Shown here piece by piece: positions 9,327-17,776 of a stretch of 20,529 bases of DNA. The stretch covers positions 1 to 20,529 of the forward strand of contig JABANN010000574.1 of assembly GCA_013115125.1 (NCBI GenBank). Reading direction: 5' to 3'. The DNA is from Perkinsus olseni (lineage: Eukaryota; Perkinsozoa; Perkinsida). A program made the position numbers and the translations under genes. How positions within the stretch are numbered: position 1 is the first letter of the stretch; the number at the start of each line of letters is the position of its first letter. Under the pieces are notes generated by a model, which was given only the letters and a program-made list of their open reading frames with translations, searched no databases and was not told where the DNA came from.

Positions 9327-9698
9327 TATGAGTGCTCCTTCAGAGCGGTTAGCCATTCCAATGAACCTATGTTACCATGGCGCACGAATGAGGTCACCTG
9401 GCATCACATGGTATCTTTCGAAGTTCAACCTTCGCTCTGTGACCCCCAGACTGGGAGGGACTCGGATGATCGGTGAATAGCTCGAGGAACGCAATTAAAT
9501 CTTGTGGAAGCCTCGAACTCAAGACTCACGAGACGGGAAATGATGAGCTAGTCAGAACTGTCGGTTGCCTTGGGAGGAGAGAAGTTAGCATTGAAAGGTA
9601 CACCACGCAACAGTCGACCAGCGCATGCGATCTCTGAAATGAAGGGACAAAGAAAAGTTTGACATTTGACGAAATGAAAGATCAGGCTCTCGAATGAG

Positions 9699-10649
9699 CT
9701 AGGCTCTGAACCTAAGGCTCACCTCGTACAACGAAGAAAGATTGATGTAACCCCAGTGGGACACATAGTTCGCCGCCTCCACCGCAACCTCACCGTAGTG
9801 ATGTCTCACTGCGGAAACTCGTGCTCTGTTGCAAGCCCTCCTGCACACCTGAGCTATCCACTCTCCTCGCGCGCTCAAGTCGCGATGCATTCCGTAGTTG
9901 CCTCCTCCTGATGTGTCGTAAATAAGATCTGTTTTCAGCTTGAAAGTGTTGCTTCCCTGGCCGAAAAGTGAAAATTTGACCTCAAGGATAAGTGCGAAGG
10001 TCATCAAGTGCTCAGTTGCTGACGCATGTAGCAGGCATATGTACGGTAACTCCGTGACGTCGGCAAGAGGAACCCTGTCAACAATAGAGACTGTACCATC
10101 CTCGTTGACTGGCGTGTCGTCAAACCGTAGATGGACCAGAGTCCCCTCGAAAATATATATTCCCACCGAAGAGAGCTCCACCCCCAACCAAGGTGGATTG
10201 TTTTTAAGCAATAGGGATAAGGAGAAGTTGGCGTACTTGTTGGCGCCGTTGGGCAGATGAAGGAAATCTTTGGGCGGATCAGCCAACCACGAGGGTGCCG
10301 GGCCCAGATCAAAGCCTCGCAGCTCCATCTCCCATCTTGAAATACACGCTTCAATGATATAATTCTTGGAAACCATGAGCCCCAGGTTGAGGGCAGCGTA
10401 CAAGGCCATGCCAGTCAGAATAAGGGGCATAACTATATGGAACGCCTTATCCCCGGGGGTTCCAGACTTAAAGAGACTGCCGAATGACGGAGGTGAGTTG
10501 AATGTATCCTCGCCAACATCAGCAGTATAGTCGGCGCTGTGTTGCCATACATGGGTGGTCTGCGGCAGGCATCGTTCGGTTGGGGGCATAACAACAAAAT
10601 GGGGAACCACCCTGATCGACCACTTAGAAGTATTCAACGTCCTCGTCAT
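9699..10649 (-). CDS. Single-pass membrane protein with LEA_2-like extracytoplasmic domain (tentative), 316 aa
   Basis: Single uninterrupted exon from a true ATG at 10649. Residues 1-68 are polar. A transmembrane segment lies at about 69-93 (HIVMPLILTGMALYAALNLG). A ~220-residue soluble domain follows, rich in hydrophobic/polar alternation (FSLSLLLKNNPPWLGVELSS, IYIFEGTLVHLRF). The layout, one helix then a beta-rich domain with an LKN-P motif, resembles the LEA_2/NDR1-HIN1-like fold; that is an inference from pattern, not a search. A paralogue lies 4.4 kb downstream on the same strand (15061-15945) and shares IIEACISRW, PPWLGVELSSVGI and GEWIA motifs. The lack of introns contrasts with the RRM and coiled-coil genes. 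Function unknown. Confidence 0.75.
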   Translation of the reverse strand: MTRTLNTSKWSIRVVPHFVVMPPTERCLPQTTHVWQHSADYTADVGEDTFNSPPSFGSLFKSGTPGDKAFHIVMPLILTGMALYAALNLGLMVSKNYIIEACISRWEMELRGFDLGPAPSWLADPPKDFLHLPNGANKYANFSLSLLLKNNPPWLGVELSSVGIYIFEGTLVHLRFDDTPVNEDGTVSIVDRVPLADVTELPYICLLHASATEHLMTFALILEVKFSLFGQGSNTFKLKTDLIYDTSGGGNYGMHRDLSARGEWIAQVCRRACNRARVSAVRHHYGEVAVEAANYVSHWGYINLSSLYEVSLRFRA

Positions 10650-10997
10650 TGCATGCCGATGATTGAAAGATGACCACGTCTCGTGTCAACACAGATGGCC
10701 CTCCGAGAGAAGTCGGCCGGCGTTCTGATAACTAGCGACAGGCACGAGCTGATGAACGTCATAGCCCTTCGTAATACAAGCCTGAACGATTCCCTGCTCG
10801 GGGACAGTGCGTGCGTGCGGGAGCGGTGTCACGGTCGATGCCGGATGTTATTCGGCGTCAGCCACACGGCGAATGGCACCGCCTGTGGTTTAGCGCGGTC
10901 TGTCGCGCAGGGTATTCTTCATTATTCCACTTCCACAACCTTTGTGCATGGATTACTGTTAATGTAATACTGTAGCTGGGGCGTCCTTTCTCATCAG

Positions 10998-11020
10998 CTT
11001 GGCTGGAGGTTCCAGCCAAG
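10998..11020. repeat. Perfect 10-bp hairpin, 3-nt loop
   Basis: CTTGGCTGGA and TCCAGCCAAG flank the loop GGT. It is enclosed by a wider inverted pair, TCTCATCA (~10989) and TGATGAGA (~11057). GGTTCC within it pairs again with GGAACC at about 11030, so alternative folds are possible. Confidence 0.85.
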
Positions 11021-11115
11021 ATCCAGCCGGGAACCCCCTGCTAGCTTCCCAGTTGTTGATGAGAGTCTATCGGAGACATGGACTTTAGGACACCACAGGT
11101 TTCTTCGGCTGGCAG

Positions 11116-11237
11116 GTTGCCAGTGGCAACAGATCCCAGTGCCAAGTTTTTCAGACAGGACCAGTATTACCAACTGAGTTCAACGCGGGTAACTCAGTGA
11201 GTTACCTTGACGGGAGCTGCTCCCGGGGAGCACTCCC
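11116..11237. repeat. Palindrome cluster: CASTG-centred and chained G/C-rich members
   Basis: GTTGCCAGTGGCAAC (11116-11130) and GGTAACTCAGTGAGTTACC (11188-11206) have 7- and 9-bp arms around CAGTG. The left part of the second also pairs outward: ACTGAGTT at about 11173 with AACTCAGT at 11191. CGGGAGCTGCTCCCG (11211-11225) then runs directly into GCTCCCGGGGAGC and GGGAGCACTCCC, so the arms GGGAGC and GCTCCC alternate with one- or two-base spacers. Confidence 0.85.
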
Positions 11238-11293
11238 AATTGATTGAAAACGAGGGGTCCCTGGACATTCATAAAAGAGTCCATATCATGAAT

Positions 11294-11308
11294 CACTCAT
11301 GATGAGTG
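11294..11308. repeat. 15-bp odd palindrome
   Basis: CACTCATGATGAGTG has 7-bp arms around one G. It overlaps a second inverted repeat, ATCATGA / TCATGAT, that begins just upstream near 11285. Confidence 0.8.
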
Positions 11309-11459
11309 CAAGGGTCTAACCAGCGAGGACGCCGTCGGAGGCTGTTGCATGTGTGAATTTGAACACTGTGTGAAGGAGTGTCCTCAAAGGCACTGAGATC
11401 GATGCGAGATATCGCCAGACTTCCGGCACGGCGGCTCCGGCGCTTCCTAGCCTCGCCAC

Positions 11460-11786
11460 ATGTCGCGCGGCGACTGCGATGATGTGACGCCACCTCGGGT
11501 GGATAGGAGGCTCCCTTACGGAAGGATGGACTGGTCGTGGCCTTCAGCCTTTTGAACGCGTCGAGGAGCGGAGACGCACCACTGATGACAACCTGGGACT
11601 TGAAGATGAGGGACCCGTCCGAGGATCTTCCACTTCAGAAGGAAAACCACGATGTGAGTAAGGTGCAGAGATTGCGTCTCACCGCTAAGGATATGCTCTT
11701 TGGCAGGTGAAGCTGGCAGCTGGGGGGATGTTAACTGGCGTGCAGGGAGAGGGCGAGACTGGTACAGGGTGAACAAACTGAGGTAG
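11460..11786 (+). CDS. Tentative small charged protein, 74 aa, three exons
   Basis: Not recognised. Exons 11460-11498, 11548-11653 and 11707-11786 join in phase (225 nt, stop TAG 11784-11786). Introns are 49 nt (GTGGAT to CCTTCAG) and 53 nt (GTGAGT to TTGGCAG). The product is hydrophilic with an acidic/basic middle (PFERVEERRRTTDDNLG) and a Trp/Gly/Arg-rich end (GSWGDVNWRAGRG). The opposite strand is also open over much of this stretch, so strand is not proven. Confidence 0.35.
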
Positions 11787-12422
11787 GCAGAGCGACAACT
11801 TGCCAATCAGTTTATCATGACAATGTGGTATCGTCAATATCCAAATTGCGATAGTCGTTTGTGATGTTGTAGCGCATCTTCCTGACCCGAGATCTGCGTA
11901 ACTATCATCTTCACTGCCATGGTTTATGAGCGTGATTTTGGGCCCGAACCTCAGGATTCGTTGCCTAGCCGAGCGAACTTGTCCTAGCAAGAATAGCGAC
12001 AAAGTCAGCAGAGAGAGGTGCTCGCGAATCGAATCGATTCGTATTGGACCATGTCGTTGCTTGACTATTCATGCACCTTCGCTTCTCGGAGGGCAACGCT
12101 TGGGCGGGTTGTAGTACGATTCTTCTCGCTGTTATGCGGAGAGTCTCAGCTCGTTGCATCAACCCCGGAGACAAGTCGAGTATCGTCAGAGATCGGGCGG
12201 TCCGGTGTGCTCGTATCCGGGCACCAGGACGATCTACTACGGCGATAGGCCGACGAGGTAACAACGCACAGGCGGGACTTATGTCGGTGCGATATCTCCC
12301 CGATGCGATGCATTCTCATAAAGCTGTCTGATGATTTCCCGGTCATCTCTTATCTTCGAACCTTGCGAATCACGTGCTCTTCGCTCGAGAATCCACGTTC
12401 ATTTGCGCACGATTTACTCGTG
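11787..12422. other. Intergenic
   Basis: Several overlapping open frames of 60-105 codons on both strands, none with a recognisable domain or a convincing exon chain. A 12-bp palindrome CGAATCGATTCG is at 12030-12041. Confidence 0.35.
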
Positions 12423-13808
12423 ATGAGTAGCTCACAAGCGGTCATCGCTACCCAACTTGGGTAACCCAAGTCCCAAAACATTGACGAACATTCTCACAGT
12501 GATGTTCAACTCGCAGGTGTAGTTCGGAACAACACAGACGAGCGAGCCGCAATCTTTTCCCTGCTGAGGTAGTAGCAGCCCGCAGCGATTACAGCGACTC
12601 AAGTTAGACTCAAGAAGAGTCACTCCAGGTTAAATCCCTATCTCCTATATCGAGTCGGTCGCGGCTCAACAGGTCAACGCTCCGCGGAAGAGTGCCCTTT
12701 AAACTGATGTTCGCTCAGATCACGGACATTGAACTCCGTCAGAGCATCACGAGGGGACCGCTCGCAAACTGCGGAAGGCTGTCATGGTAGTGTTGAATAC
12801 ACAAGAAGCGTCTTCCCAGCCGCTCACTGCAGGGAGGCAGCGCGGTAGAAGATCGGCCGCAGATCTGAGATCGCTTGTTCAGAATGTCCGCCAGGACCTC
12901 ACCGAACAGGTAGCTTATCACGTTGGTCCTGGGTCGGCAGCCGTGGCCGTGGAACGCCAGATTCGAGCAGTGGAGAGGCGCCTCGAGGGCATCGAGCAGG
13001 GTAGCATATCACCTTGAGTTCGGCAGGAGTGCACTGAGTAGATGACTGCTCAGACATCGGGACTGGCGGGATATCGGCGAAGGGGACCTTGACGAGGAGC
13101 GGAGATCTGAAGGCAAATGATTTCTGCTGCGAGGAGGAAGCGCATGCCATCGACCTAGGGCGTACTCTCCAGGAACAGGAGGAGCGGGTAAACTGCTCGT
13201 CCCAGACCGTAGTGGAGGTCTCGAGTATGATTTGTTGGCCAACCAAGCTTTGGGCATAGGTGCTCCGTCTAGTTGGTCATATGGTTGAGCATCTGATCAC
13301 AAGTGAAACACGTGAAGCTCGGATGATCAGAGAGGCGGCTGGGGTAGCGTTTGCTGGTTGCTCGCAAAGCGCGGTCCTCACCCACAGGTAGAGTCACGGT
13401 CACGTCCTCCCCAGGGCCAGCTTAAGGTAGTGACGGCGATCAGGCCCTGATCATCAGGGCTAGTCTTACCTCTCGGTACTCGTCAGAATACTCCCCAAAG
13501 CAGCCGTCCTGGCCATCAATTGGCCTGTGAAAGGCCATCCAGCTTGGGCGACCTACGCAAGAGTATCGATGATCTCCGTCCTCTGACTGGTAGCAACACC
13601 ACGGAAGTCTGCTCGACGGCAGCAGAGACAGCTGTGAGCACTCATCTGCCCGTATGTTAGCGCCCATCGATCATCCCTTCCATCTAGATCAGGGCTCCAT
13701 TCCTGAATCGAGAGACTCGCTCGGACTTCTCTCCTGATGGGGCAGTGGGCGGGGCGCACCTCAAAGGCCGTTATCCTGCTGACGGAACCCGAGTATCACA
13801 GTCGATAG
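12423..13808 (+). CDS. Tentative coiled-coil-containing protein, 321 aa, nine exons
   Basis: Function not recognised. Exons 12423-12460, 12500-12568, 12629-12672, 12743-13000, 13042-13217, 13260-13356, 13427-13526, 13564-13651 and 13713-13808 join in phase (966 nt, stop TAG 13806-13808). Introns are 39, 60, 70, 41, 42, 70, 37 and 61 nt. The middle is helical: LRSLVQNVRQDLTEQVAYHV, VERQIRAVERRLEGIEQ, RTLQEQEERVNCSS and SETREARMIREAAG. The central exons (12743-13356) look safest. The first exon ends inside a chained palindrome (12449-12471). The last acceptor could instead be CATCTAG at 13687, which gives a different open C terminus. The gene runs co-directionally with models on either side. 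Confidence 0.5.
12449..12471. repeat. Two chained palindromes over a predicted 5' splice site
   Basis: TACCCAACTTGGGTA (12449-12463) and ACTTGGGTAACCCAAGT (12455-12471) have 7- and 8-bp arms with single central bases, and share TTGGGT. The predicted donor GTAACC of the model at 12423 starts at 12461, inside the shared arm. Confidence 0.85.
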
Positions 13809-13939
13809 TAAATGCATGGTTGGCCCCTAGGTTTTCTCTCGACTATCCACTATTATATAGTATAATTGGCCACCCTTGTGGGGCTAACACCGCGCCTTCG
13901 TAGTGTCGCTACCTCCCTCGCGCAGCGTGAGTGACCAGT
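13809..13939. other. Short AT-rich intergenic stretch
   Basis: Contains ATTATA and TATAAT around three bases near 13853, and otherwise no visible feature. It plausibly separates two co-directional genes. Confidence 0.35.
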
Positions 13940-14544
13940 ATGACTCTAGCAATGAAAAATCGCCATCTCACGTCATCGGCAAGTGTAGCAGGCGGCAGGG
14001 CTGTCGAAAATCTCTCCGGCAGCAAGTTCCTTACTAAGGAACTTGCTGAAGGGGAGATAAGGAATCCTTGGGGATCTTTCGTGAGAGCGGGAATATCGTT
14101 GCTATGGACGCACTGAGCGCAACTCCGAACGGCAGTGAGGTCGATCCGGTTCAATCGACATACCCCGGTTGGAGAGGCAAGATTTGTTCCCTATGGATTG
14201 AAGATGATTTGTCGCGGCAATCATTATCCTCCGGTTGCAAAGAAATTCCAGAGGTTAGTACCCTCAGTGCTTGGAAGGTACGTTCAGTTCGGGAAGTTTT
14301 GAGAGAGGGTGTTCAGTTCTCACGAGAACACACTTGGTTAGGGCGCAGCGCCATACGCTTCCTTCAGCTTGCGGATGAGAAGGCGCCGCCGGGCGAAGAT
14401 GGTGACGACACGCCGCATGAGGTGGACACTGACTTAGCGGATCTGGTAAACAAAAGCCGGCGAAACACTTCGCGATTTTATCGGTACCGGTAGCTGAAGA
14501 TGCGCGCCCGCCTCGAGGAGCAATTGCAGTTGATGGATTCTTGA
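13940..14544 (+). CDS. Tentative protein of ~165 aa, three exons
   Basis: Not recognised. Exons 13940-14080, 14140-14445 and 14494-14544 join in phase (498 nt, stop TGA 14542-14544), with introns of 59 nt (GTGAGA to AGTGAG) and 48 nt (GTAAAC to CGGTAG). The product has an N-terminal basic part, a middle reading VREVLREGVQFSREHTW, an acidic linker and a short helical end (KMRARLEEQLQLMDS). A competing model splices from 14401 to 14494 in another frame and runs open to TAG 14637-14639. A further GTACGT donor at 14278 could remove 39 nt in frame. Part of exon 1 is a 29-bp palindrome. Confidence 0.35.
14020..14048. repeat. 29-bp palindrome, 14-bp perfect arms
   Basis: CAGCAAGTTCCTTA (14020-14033), one C, then TAAGGAACTTGCTG (14035-14048). 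It is the longest perfect palindrome I found in the window. It lies within the first exon of the model at 13940, where it would encode SKFLTKELAE. Confidence 0.9.
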
Positions 14545-14697
14545 TACGCGGGAAGCATGGGGGAGAGGTGATGACCATAAATCGCCGTCTCTCGACTCGT
14601 CCTGTTGTGTTCACTACGCATCCTCCAGTTCCGCTGTAGGAATCGATCCAGCTTTGACTGCCGATGAACACTAAATGCTATCGCGGAAATCCTATCA

Positions 14698-15045
14698 TGC
14701 CCCGAGCTCGACGGTTGGTCGACGAAGAACTCTGTCCCGTTGAGGAGCGCCCACCTAGAGCATACCTAGGTAACTGAAGTAGCCTATGCGTTATCCGAAT
14801 CTGTGGCTGTGCTCAATAAAAGGTCAGCTCAACAACTCAGAAATGTTGAAACTGGACTGTATATTCCTGAGTCAGCAATGGTGACAGGAACCCACTCTCG
14901 AGACTGTCTGAGACTTGGGACGAAATTTACAGTCGGCAGTCTCAGCCTAACAGAAGCCCTTAAAAGCCCAATAATGGTATCGATGGATGAAAGAATATCA
15001 AACCCCAGTCATCGAGACGTGCAATTCCATGTCGGGCGACCATAA
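14698..15045 (+). CDS. Tentative protein of ~100 aa, two exons
   Basis: Not recognised. The last exon is open from an acceptor at 14770 (CATACCTAG) to TAA 15043-15045 and reads VTEVAYALSESVAVLNKRSA then further mixed sequence. A short first exon from ATG 14698 can join through an intron of 31 or 52 nt, both phase 0. It ends 16 bases from the convergent paralogue on the other strand. It could instead be the last exon of the model at 13940. Confidence 0.3.
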
Positions 15046-15060
15046 CATCAAAGACTACGG

Positions 15061-15945
15061 CTAGATCAGATCCGCGTCGTATAGCGAACCCAAGCGGATA
15101 GAGGTCGAAGACGATACGTCGTCTGACGCCAGTACTACAATCTTCCCGGTGTGATGCTCTGCCGTTGGCAATGCTTCCTCATAAATATGCTCTCTGCAAC
15201 CTCGAGCTATCCACTCGCCCCACGGGCCCAGGTTATGATCCTCAGTGTAGTTACCTCGCAGTGATAGATCGTAAGTAAGATTTGTGCTCAGCTCGAAGGT
15301 GTTACTCTTCCGTCCAAACAATGCGAATCTGGCCTCGAGCACAAATTTAATAGCAAGCGTTCTCACCATCCCCGGCGCGTAGTGAAGGCAGAGGTACGGC
15401 ACTTCAGAGAGAGCTGACAGAGGGACCTTTGCTGAAATGGAGATCGTACCCTCTTCGAAGGCCGGCGAGTCTTCGAGTAACAGATGCAACAGGTCTTATT
15501 CGAAGAATAATATTCCCACCGAAGAGAGCTCCACTCCCAACCAAGGTGGACTGTTTTTAAGAGAGAGAGACAAGGAGAAGTTGACGTACTTGTCGGTGCC
15601 GGGGGGTAGGTGAAGGAAATCCGTAGGTGGATTATCCAACCATGCGGGTTCTGGGCCCGTATCAAAACTTTGTAACTCCATCTTCCATCTTGAAATACAT
15701 GCTTCAATGATGTAGTTCTCCCAAATAATAAGACTGATACTGAGGAGGACGTAGAAGGCTATGCCATGCACGATGAGTGACAAAATCACACAAAACACCT
15801 TATCTACAGAGACTCCAGATCGTAAGAGACTCCTGAGTGACGATAGCGAGCTTCGTGTATGCTTGCAAGCACCAGCCTCTGCGGTAAAGCCGTAGCTGTC
15901 CCGTTTATGGGTAGTGCGATTTTGACATTGTTGGATTGTGGGCAT
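15061..15945 (-). pseudogene. Paralogue of the 9699-10649 membrane protein, interrupted by one in-frame stop
   Basis: Alignable along its length with the 316-aa protein: same transmembrane region (VILSLIVHGIAFYVLL), then IIEACISRWKMELQSF, PPWLGVELSSVGI and GEWIARGC. A TAA at 15498-15496 interrupts the frame where the paralogue has Gly168 (FEG versus FE-stop); reading resumes in the same frame, and no intron with matching phase removes it. It is therefore a recent pseudogene, a truncated protein, or a sequence error. Upstream, an open stretch from ATG 16175 to 16005 joins in phase through a 53-nt intron (16004-15952, GTCATG to TTTCAG), which would add 57 residues including a repeated TRLIRL motif. 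Without that exon, translation can start at ATG 15945. Confidence 0.7.
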
Positions 15946-16004
15946 AGAAAACTGAAATCATGTCACTCTATTCCACTCGAGGACCTTTCGGCCTCAGTCA
16001 TGAC

Positions 16005-16175
16005 GGGATGTAGTGAACTTCTCGTCTCGTTGTTGTCCCTGCCTAGCGGTCCCTCTGGCATCGCAGGTGTGTTTCCCGGAGGAAACCCGGTCGCCAAAAA
16101 CCCATGGCCACCCATTGGTATACCAGTCCGAAGCCTGATGAGCCTAGTGGTAACAAGACGAATGAGACGCGTCAT
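16005..16175 (-). CDS. Possible 5' exon of the interrupted paralogue
   Basis: Fifty-seven codons from ATG 16175 ending at donor CCC|GTCATG, phase 0 to the acceptor at 15952. The N-terminal part repeats TRLIRL twice; the rest is Gly/Pro-rich (GIPMGGHGFLATGFPPGN). A GTTTCC / GGAAAC hairpin with loop CGGA lies within it (16071-16086). No matching exon was seen upstream of the intact paralogue. Confidence 0.3.
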
Positions 16176-16207
16176 CTGAACTGGGCGGCCCCCCAGCAGG
16201 CACACAG

Positions 16208-16262
16208 GTGGCACTGCCAGTGGCAGCCTGCCACAGCACATGTAATCGGAGACAATCTCCGA
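16208..16262. repeat. Chained palindrome (GTGGCA arms) plus hairpin
   Basis: From 16208 to 16234 the arms GTGGCA, TGCCA, TGGCAG and CTGCCAC alternate with single-base spacers C, G, C, so every neighbouring pair forms a palindrome. The middle one, CTGCCAGTGGCAG (16214-16226), has the CAGTG centre. Twelve bases on, TCGGAGA and TCTCCGA (16246-16262) flank a CAA loop. Confidence 0.9.
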
Positions 16263-16761
16263 GGCACGGGTCGAGCACGCGTCAACGGCCTCACCAGCTG
16301 TGGTCTGGCGTCACGGGCGACAGTGCTGTCAGTAATAACAATCTCGCCGTTTGTATCAACGACACTAAACTCGCGGTATCATCGAGTGCTATGTGAATGA
16401 TATCTTCTGGCGTAAAACCGCGGAGCTCAACGTGGATTGAACAGGGAGCGAGAGAATGCCCCCTCCTGTGTCCATATAAGACGCAAGCTATTGAGCAGCT
16501 GGGTGCTACAGCAAGCTAGACAACTGTCCCATACCAGCTACCCGGCCTTTGAATTGTGGTGCTGATTTTATGACAACGTTGTGGCGCCTATGCGCTACGC
16601 AGGAGCTGCCACCTTAATCAGTACTACTCACCTGTTGACTATCATCGCTTCAATTACCTTTTCTGCTACTGCGTATCATTAGTCTCAAGAAAACCGTCTG
16701 ACCGGCTCACTATGCGCCTTGCGTTCGCGTGCATGAGAAATATTCATTGAGTACAGTATGC

Positions 16762-16776
16762 GTTCTAGGCTAGAAC
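16762..16776. repeat. 15-bp odd palindrome
   Basis: GTTCTAGGCTAGAAC, 7-bp arms around one G. Confidence 0.8.
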
Positions 16777-16822
16777 TTGCGCTAGGCTGGTTTTCGCTTT
16801 AGAGTCTCATTATCGATCAACT

Positions 16823-16837
16823 CCCCTCACTGAGGGG
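16823..16837. repeat. 15-bp palindrome with CACTG centre
   Basis: CCCCTCACTGAGGGG, 7-bp arms around one C; a member of the CA(C/G)TG-centred set. Confidence 0.85.
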
Positions 16838-17040
16838 CCCTGAGGGTGTCTGAGAATCTCACCTAATTTTTCCGGCCACTATATTTTCTCGGAAAGTTTC
16901 CTGAATGAACTTCTCGAACGTGAGGAAATTTCAACGCCGGAGACCTGCTTCATCATCGTGCACAGCTCCTTAAAGCGTGAGATGGGTTCCTTCGACTCTA
17001 CATGTGACGTCAAGACATGTGAAGTGGGAGGAACATAGCT

Positions 17041-17719
17041 ATGTGTTCGGCCTGGTCTGCACACTGGAGCTGCACTGGTGGATTCTCCACAATCCATAAC
17101 TACGATCTGACGACATATGATATGTCACCTAACTCAAATTTAGAAATAAGTATTCCCATGGAGAACTTTTCCGCCCAAACCAGAATGTCCACTAACTCGC
17201 AACCCTCGCAGAAGCATTTTGGAGAGATTGAAAAGCCCCTTTTCGCAAGACCTCTGAATCCCCAGGATTACAGGCTTCGTTCCAACTACACCGAACGGAG
17301 CCCTCGGTCCCGGAGCCCTATCGGTGTTCGCGAGAGGCTCTCGCCGAGAGTCGAGAATGCCTTGGACCTGGCTCGGAGCATCCGATTCGGCATAGATACC
17401 GTTTTTCGCAAATTTCAGGAACTCACGGAAATTTCCGGAAAATTTCCAGGAAAGATTCTTCGGAAACTTTCCACGATTTCGGGGGTACTCTTCAGACACC
17501 CTGTTTGCTTTGCTGACGGCACGAAATCGCGAGCTGAAAAATCGCTTCACTGAAAATCGCTGCAAATTGACAAAATTCGCTTCACTGGTCCATGAGCATC
17601 CTAATCCATTCATCCTATTGGACCGTCCTTGGTTAGGAGCTCCGAATTTCTTGGAAGTCCCCGAACAGCCGGCATTAGTGACTAGTTCCCCAGCACTTCT
17701 GGGACGCGAGTGCTCCTAA
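17041..17719 (+). CDS. Tentative protein of 209 aa, two exons
   Basis: Not recognised. Exons 17041-17484 and 17534-17719 join in phase across a 49-nt intron (GTACTC to CGCGAG), stop TAA 17717-17719. The product contains a Ser/Arg patch (TERSPRSRSPIGVRERL), a helical stretch (VENALDLARSIRFGIDTVFR) and a hydrophobic/proline end. The DNA at 17425-17475 is a run of GGAAATTTCC-like inverted units that reads open on both strands; the - strand is open for 157 codons over 17140-17613. ATG 17122 is an alternative start. Strand and coding status are not proven. Confidence 0.35.
17112..17126. repeat. 15-bp odd palindrome
   Basis: GACATATGATATGTC, 7-bp arms around one G, within the first exon of the model at 17041. 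Confidence 0.8.
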
Positions 17720-17730
17720 GCGGGTGCGGG

Positions 17731-17776
17731 TCACGCACTGCGTGATGTTACATCACTGATGTGCCGTGCATCACGC
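17731..17776. repeat. Chained palindromes with CACTG centres, enclosed by an 8-bp inverted pair
   Basis: TCACGCACTGCGTGA (17731-17745), GTGATGTTACATCAC (17742-17756) and ACATCACTGATGT (17750-17762) overlap head to tail, each with a single central base. GCGTGATG (17740-17747) also pairs with CATCACGC (17769-17776). Just downstream, TCCAGCTG and CAGCTGGA (~17811-17833) form another hairpin. Confidence 0.9.

Larger units (their letters stand above)
10650..11459. other. Intergenic, holds a dense palindrome cluster
   Basis: A 91-codon open frame on the + strand (10695-10967) starts 46 bases from the divergent paralogue gene, but has no recognisable domain. The remainder holds the hairpins described at 10998-11308. 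Confidence 0.4.
16176..17040. other. Intergenic with several palindromes
   Basis: No supportable gene. Holds the chained palindrome at 16208-16234 and those at 16246, 16762 and 16823, and the 12-bp palindrome ACATAGCTATGT at 17033-17044 that overlaps the start of the next model. Confidence 0.45.

Noticed and set aside
12432-12623. - strand frame with CNRCG and spaced cysteines as a zinc finger
   Set aside because: Spacing after the first CxxC is irregular, and the + strand gives a longer in-phase exon chain.
14264-14671. 135-codon - strand frame, Cys/His-rich
   Set aside because: It mirrors the + strand model, and its Cys/His residues show no zinc-binding spacing.
16137-16175. Hammerhead ribozyme core (CTGATGAG followed by ACGAAT)
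   Set aside because: The sequence lacks the required GAAA and a complementary stem II between the two halves.
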